A stretch of 64,000 nt of DNA from Streptomyces sp. Ncost-T10-10d. GTDB taxonomy: Bacteria > Actinomycetota > Actinomycetes > Streptomycetales > Streptomycetaceae. The DNA lies in the NCBI RefSeq assembly GCF_900091955.1, contig NZ_FMDF01000135.1, positions 84,979 through 148,978 on the forward strand, in the 5' to 3' direction. The position numbers and the translations under genes are program-made. Positions 60,394 through 64,000 of this stretch are shown piece by piece. The notes under the pieces are model-generated. The model ran no database searches. It saw only the letters and a program-made list of their open reading frames with translations, and was not told where the DNA came from. The number at the start of each line of letters is the position of its first letter. Within the stretch, counting starts at the first letter, position 1.

Positions 60394-61996
60394 AGGTCGG
60401 TGAGCGCGAGCCGTCCTCGTCCCGGCCGTCGTCGGCGACCGCCAGCCGGACCGCGGCCCGCCCGTCCGGCAGGACGGCCACCGCATCCACCTCCACCTCG
60501 ATCGCCGATACCCCGGCCCGCCGGTGCGCGGCCGCGAGGGCGCTCCGCAGCGCGGCGAGCAGCCGCCGGTCCACGGGGTCCCGGACCAATGTGTCGACCG
60601 CCCCGTTGAAGTGCACCGACGGCTGGAAACCGAGGACGGCCGCTGCCCCCCTGGTCTCGCGCAGCACCCGGCCGCGGAACGTGGCGGGGACCTCGACGGG
60701 CGGCTGCTGGAGGGCGAAGATCGCCGTCCGTACCTCCTGAATGGTGGAGTCCAGCTCGTCGACGGCCTGGCCGAGCAGCTCGTCCGTCTCCGGGGCGCTG
60801 GCGGTCCTGCGACGGGTCGACTCCAGCATCATCTCGGTCGCGAACAGCCGCTGGACGACGAGGTCGTGCAGATCGCGGGCGATCCTGTCCCGGTCCTCGT
60901 ACACCGCGAGCATTTCCCGGTCGTGCTGGGCGTCCGCCAGGACCAGGGCGAGTGCGGCCTGCGAGGCGAACTGGGAGGCCAGCAGCCGGTCCACGGCCGT
61001 GTACGGGCGGTCGCCGCGCCGCCGGGGCAGGGCAAGGGTGCCGATCAGCCGCCCGCCGCTCCGCAGCGGCAGCATCATGCTGGGGCCGAACCGCGACCGC
61101 ACATGCGTCGTCATCCGCGGATCGGTCGCCGAGTCCTCGATGAGCACCGGTTCGCCACCCAGCAGTTGAACCAGCACGGCGGAGCCGGGCTCGATGGCCG
61201 TACCGACGATCCCGGCCGGATCGTCGAGCGTGGACGCGGTGACGATCTCCATCCCGCCTCTCTTGGTCGGCTGGAGGATCACCCCGGCACAGGCGTCGGC
61301 GAGGGCTCTGGCCCCCTCGGCGACGGTCATCAGCGCGTCGGCCGCGTTCCCGCCGGTCAGCAGGGTGGTGGTGACGGCGGCCGCCCCCTCGATCCAGCGC
61401 TCCCGCTGCCGGGCGGCCTCGTACAGCCGGGCATTGCCGATCGCGATTCCGGCCTGCGAGGCCAGCACCCGCAGCAGTGCCACGTCCGCATCGGTGAAGC
61501 GGCCGGTGCTCTTCTCGGTGAGGTAGAGATTGCCGAACACCTGGTCCTGCACCCGGATCGGCGACCCGAGGAAGGAGTGCATCAGCGGGTGGCCGGGCGG
61601 TACCCCGCAGGAGCGCGGGTCGGTGGTCAGATCGTCCGAGCGCAGCGGCTGCGGTTCGTCGATGAGGACGCCGAGCATCCCCGAGTGCCCGTCCGGGAAG
61701 TGGCCGATGCGCTGCCGCTCGATGTCGTCGAGGCCCGAGGTGAACAGCTCGCTGATGGTGCCGCGCTCGGCGTCGAGCACGCCGAGCGCGCCGTACCGGG
61801 CCCCGGTCAGCGCGGCAGCGGCTTCCACGATCTGCTGGAGGGTGGCCCGCAGCTCCAGATCGGTGCCGACGCTCAGTACCGCTTCCAGGAGCATCGGCAG
61901 CCGGGGTGCCTGCGGAGTGCCGGACGCGGCGGCCCTCTCCTCGCCCGGGTACCCGGCGGCCGCGCTCGCCGCCGTGTTCGCTGTCTCCTCGGTCAT
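60371..61996 (-). CDS. Two-GAF sensor kinase with degenerate ATPase domain
   Basis: The 541-residue protein has two GAF domains (about 35-180 and 200-345), then a HisKA_3 segment with RIARDLHDLVVQRLFATEM. The ATPase end is eroded: the expected Asn of the N box is replaced in LRSALAAAHRRAG, only VADDGRDEDG remains of the G1 box, and the G2 box is absent before the stop. It resembles the DevS/DosS family. It may sense redox or cyclic nucleotides without acting as a usual kinase. ATG 61996 has GGGGAG upstream. Confidence 0.85.
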   Translation of the reverse strand: MTEETANTAASAAAGYPGEERAAASGTPQAPRLPMLLEAVLSVGTDLELRATLQQIVEAAAALTGARYGALGVLDAERGTISELFTSGLDDIERQRIGHFPDGHSGMLGVLIDEPQPLRSDDLTTDPRSCGVPPGHPLMHSFLGSPIRVQDQVFGNLYLTEKSTGRFTDADVALLRVLASQAGIAIGNARLYEAARQRERWIEGAAAVTTTLLTGGNAADALMTVAEGARALADACAGVILQPTKRGGMEIVTASTLDDPAGIVGTAIEPGSAVLVQLLGGEPVLIEDSATDPRMTTHVRSRFGPSMMLPLRSGGRLIGTLALPRRRGDRPYTAVDRLLASQFASQAALALVLADAQHDREMLAVYEDRDRIARDLHDLVVQRLFATEMMLESTRRRTASAPETDELLGQAVDELDSTIQEVRTAIFALQQPPVEVPATFRGRVLRETRGAAAVLGFQPSVHFNGAVDTLVRDPVDRRLLAALRSALAAAHRRAGVSAIEVEVDAVAVLPDGRAAVRLAVADDGRDEDGSRSPTFTWQAPL

Positions 61997-62019
61997 ACGC
62001 CGCACTCCCCCCGCGGTGG

Positions 62020-63057
62020 TCAGCAGGCGAGCGGGTCGAGAACCAACGGCTGGATCTTGCCGTCCAGCATCGCACCGAGTCCCAGTACGGAGCACACATC
62101 GGGCCGCTCCGCGATGTGCACGGGCACGCCCGTCGCCTTCCGCAGCATCTGATCGAGACCGGGCAGCAGCGCGCTGCCGCCGACCATCATGATCCCGCAG
62201 TCCGCGATGTCGGCCACCAGGTCGGGCGGGCAGTCCCGCAGGATTTTGCCGAGGCCGTCGAGCACCGCGGTCAGCGGGGCGTGGATGGCCTGCTGCACGG
62301 CGGCGGTGTCGACGTGCACCGAGCGGGCCAGACCGGTGGCCACGTCACGGCCGTGGATCTCGGTCGTGGCGGGACCGTGCGCGGTCAGAGCGCCGCCGCT
62401 GAGCGCCACCTGGAGCGGGCGTACGGCCTGGCTCGGCAGCATCAACTCGTGGTGCTGGCGCAGATGCTGGATCACTGCGTGATCGATGGCGTCGCCGCCG
62501 ATCGGGATGCGTACGGCGGTCACGATCGAACCGAGCGAGAGCACCGCGATCTGGGTGGTCGCCGCCCCGCACACCATGATCATGGAGGCGGTCGGCTGCT
62601 CGACGGGGAGCCCGCAGCCGACGGCCGCCGCGATCAGGGTGTCGACCAGTTCGACCCGCCGGGCGCCCAGCCCGACCAGCGTCTCGACGGTGGCCCGCTG
62701 GGCGAGCGGATCGCTGTCGTGCGGGGTGCAGGCGGCGGCCCGCATCCGGGGCTTGCGGCGCAGCTGGCGGCGGAGCTTCTCGCCGAGCAGCTGGCGGAGC
62801 ATGCGCTGGGCCATCTCGATGTCGATGACGGTTCCGCCGGTGACCGGGCGGACCACCCGGATGTAGTCGGGGGTGCGGCCCGTCATCTGCTCGGCGAGCG
62901 TGCCGACGGCGATGAGCGAGCCGGTACGGGTGTTCATGGCGGCGGCACTCGGTTCGTCGACGACGAGCCCGAGCCCCTTGATGTACACGCGGGTCCGGGC
63001 GGCCCCGAGGTCGACGGCGACATGGCAACGGCGCAACTGCTCAAGGCTGACGGTCAC
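62020..63057 (-). CDS. mbl: MreB-like rod-shape protein (Mbl type)
   Basis: The 345-residue actin-fold protein has VAVDLGAARTRVYIKG (phosphate 1), VTGGTVIDIEMAQRMLRQLL, CGAATTQIAVLSLGSIV (phosphate 2) and MMVGGSALLPGLDQML (adenosine). GLGLVVDEPSAAA is the MreB family feature. It is similar in length to Streptomyces Mbl, which acts in spore-wall assembly alongside MreB. No mreC or mreD is adjacent, as expected for mbl. GTG 63057 follows GGGAGAA; a longer frame to 63264 has no support. Confidence 0.9.
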   Translation of the reverse strand: MTVSLEQLRRCHVAVDLGAARTRVYIKGLGLVVDEPSAAAMNTRTGSLIAVGTLAEQMTGRTPDYIRVVRPVTGGTVIDIEMAQRMLRQLLGEKLRRQLRRKPRMRAAACTPHDSDPLAQRATVETLVGLGARRVELVDTLIAAAVGCGLPVEQPTASMIMVCGAATTQIAVLSLGSIVTAVRIPIGGDAIDHAVIQHLRQHHELMLPSQAVRPLQVALSGGALTAHGPATTEIHGRDVATGLARSVHVDTAAVQQAIHAPLTAVLDGLGKILRDCPPDLVADIADCGIMMVGGSALLPGLDQMLRKATGVPVHIAERPDVCSVLGLGAMLDGKIQPLVLDPLAC

Positions 63058-63205
63058 GGCAGGTTCTCCCGAGAGCGCTGATTGGGGTACCGGCGGCAGC
63101 CGGCTCTCTTCGCATCGTGCGCCGTTCGGAGTCATTGCGCGCGGCGGGATGCGCCGTAGGAGGTACACAGCTGACGAACCGACAGAAAAGTGCGGTACGG
63201 GGAAG

Positions 63206-63772
63206 TCAGCCGGGCAGCAGCCGCTGGAACAGCCCCCAGGTGAATTCGGCGACATACGGCTCACCGGTCCCGGGCGCGGTGATCGCGAGCGCCCACCGGG
63301 TCGGTGCGCTGCCTTCCATGGGGCGGGCCGGTGCGAAGGCCCGTGCGACCTCGTCCACCGTGCCCGACCAGGGACGCAGATCCTCGACCGTACGCAGCTC
63401 GGGGCCCGGTGCTCCCGGCGCCCGGACCAGCCATTCGTTCCATACGGCCCCGCCCGGCGCGACCATCACCTCGAACCGCAGATCCGGCCAGAGCGGCACC
63501 GGCCACAGCAGCGCGTCGCACTCCAGGTCACCGATGGTGCGGTGGGCGGACGACTCGGGCTCGCCGAGCACCGAACGGTAGCGGCGCAGGGCGCCCCGCC
63601 CGCGCGGCGCCCGCACCATGGCCTGCCAACGGCGGTTCGCCTCCCGCATCTCGGCGAGCGAGGCGCTCAGCTCCTGCCGGGCGTCGTCGACGAGGGCGGG
63701 TTGATGGTCGGCCATCCGGCGCAGCAGGACGAGCTGGAACTCACGAGGACCGAAATGCGTGGGCGAGGTCAT
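63206..63772 (-). CDS. Unknown protein next to mbl
   Basis: The 188-residue product starts MTSPTHFGPREFQLVLLRRM and has an Arg/Trp-rich centre (ANRRWQAMVRAPRGRGALRR), then LWPVPLWPDLRFEVMVAPGG and a C-terminal VAEFTWGLFQRLLPG. There is no signal peptide or membrane helix. I do not recognise a family. It is on the same strand as mbl, about 150 bp upstream of it, and may share its promoter. The zinc-ribbon gene diverges from it. Confidence 0.75.
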   Translation of the reverse strand: MTSPTHFGPREFQLVLLRRMADHQPALVDDARQELSASLAEMREANRRWQAMVRAPRGRGALRRYRSVLGEPESSAHRTIGDLECDALLWPVPLWPDLRFEVMVAPGGAVWNEWLVRAPGAPGPELRTVEDLRPWSGTVDEVARAFAPARPMEGSAPTRWALAITAPGTGEPYVAEFTWGLFQRLLPG

Positions 63773-63850
63773 GGATTCAACGTTTCCACACAGGATCCTC
63801 ACCTGAGCAGCTATCTACTTTGTCCTACAGGCATCTAATCTGCGGGCGCC

Positions 63851-64000
63851 ATGGATTACTGCCACCCGTGTCAGCGGCATCTCAACGGTGCCCTGGCCTG
63901 CGCCGGATGCGGAACCCCCGCCGAGGCGCTGAGCCACTACGCGACGCCTGCGTTCTCCGGTCACGAACCGGACGCGGAGCGCGAGACTCCCGCACCGTCC
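63851..64000 (+). CDS. Zinc-ribbon protein, N-terminal part (partial)
   Basis: ATG 63851 opens a frame MDYCHPCQRHLNGALACAGC that runs off the end of the window. CHPC and CAGC make a typical four-Cys zinc ribbon, and a His/Pro/Glu-rich region follows. The rest of the protein is outside the window, so no function can be given. It diverges from the unknown gene at 63772. Confidence 0.7.
   Translation, partial: MDYCHPCQRHLNGALACAGCGTPAEALSHYATPAFSGHEPDAERETPAPS

Overview
The window is high-GC, densely coded chromosomal DNA with strong third-position GC, GTG starts, GGAGG ribosome sites and actinobacterial gene families. These include a Hrd-type sigma factor beside dnaG, a znuACB-zur zinc locus, class F sortase, an Mbl-type MreB protein and a leuA leader attenuator. 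It is almost certainly a Streptomyces or close relative. The gene order, from memory, resembles the conserved SCO2450-SCO2539 core of S. coelicolor read backwards; no alignment was run.

Layout. 1-2500: a secreted beta-rich protein, its membrane-anchored DUF916-like partner and era. 2663-4041: an M4 protealysin-like protease with its emfourin inhibitor. 4200-6133: leu leader peptide and leuA. 6346-11263: a TerB-like protein, then an MMPL exporter with its own two-component system. 11309-17709: recO, uppS, znuACB-zur and glyS. 17827-22542: two small proteins and two MFS exporters around an XRE regulator. 22613-28630: dus, ppdK and a winged-helix regulator with a TTA codon. 28729-35047: VOC protein, SDR, TauE/SafE-like exporter, sortase plus repeat-rich surface protein, DUF5990, class IV aminotransferase and an FMN reductase. 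35125-36756: a lone TnpB-related gene. 36920-46127: cutA, a SanA/YdcF-like protein, a pseudogene, HAD phosphatase, dgt, a ferredoxin-reductase-like enzyme, dnaG and a principal-like sigma factor. 46279-51927: a heterodimeric ABC exporter, a sugar kinase and a YtxH-like protein. 52109-52568: three tRNA genes. 53059-56668: a Gly/Arg-rich small protein, an ABC exporter and an MFS exporter. 56673-63772: a fused acyl-CoA carboxyltransferase with a malonyl-CoA synthetase, a decayed NarK transporter, an Lrp regulator, a GAF sensor with a degenerate kinase domain, an Mbl protein and an unknown gene. A partial zinc-ribbon gene closes the window.

Most of the window is housekeeping: translation, replication initiation, dNTP balance, leucine and zinc supply, undecaprenyl carrier and PEP/pyruvate interconversion. 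The accessory signals are the lone TnpB, the sortase/repeat protein pair, the Gly-rich peptide with exporters, the two decayed genes (38138 and 59555-59843) and several unusually strong inverted repeats next to exporters and regulators. I see no CRISPR array, rRNA operon, prophage or large biosynthetic cluster. Coordinates and motifs were read directly; family names come from recognised motifs, not database searches.
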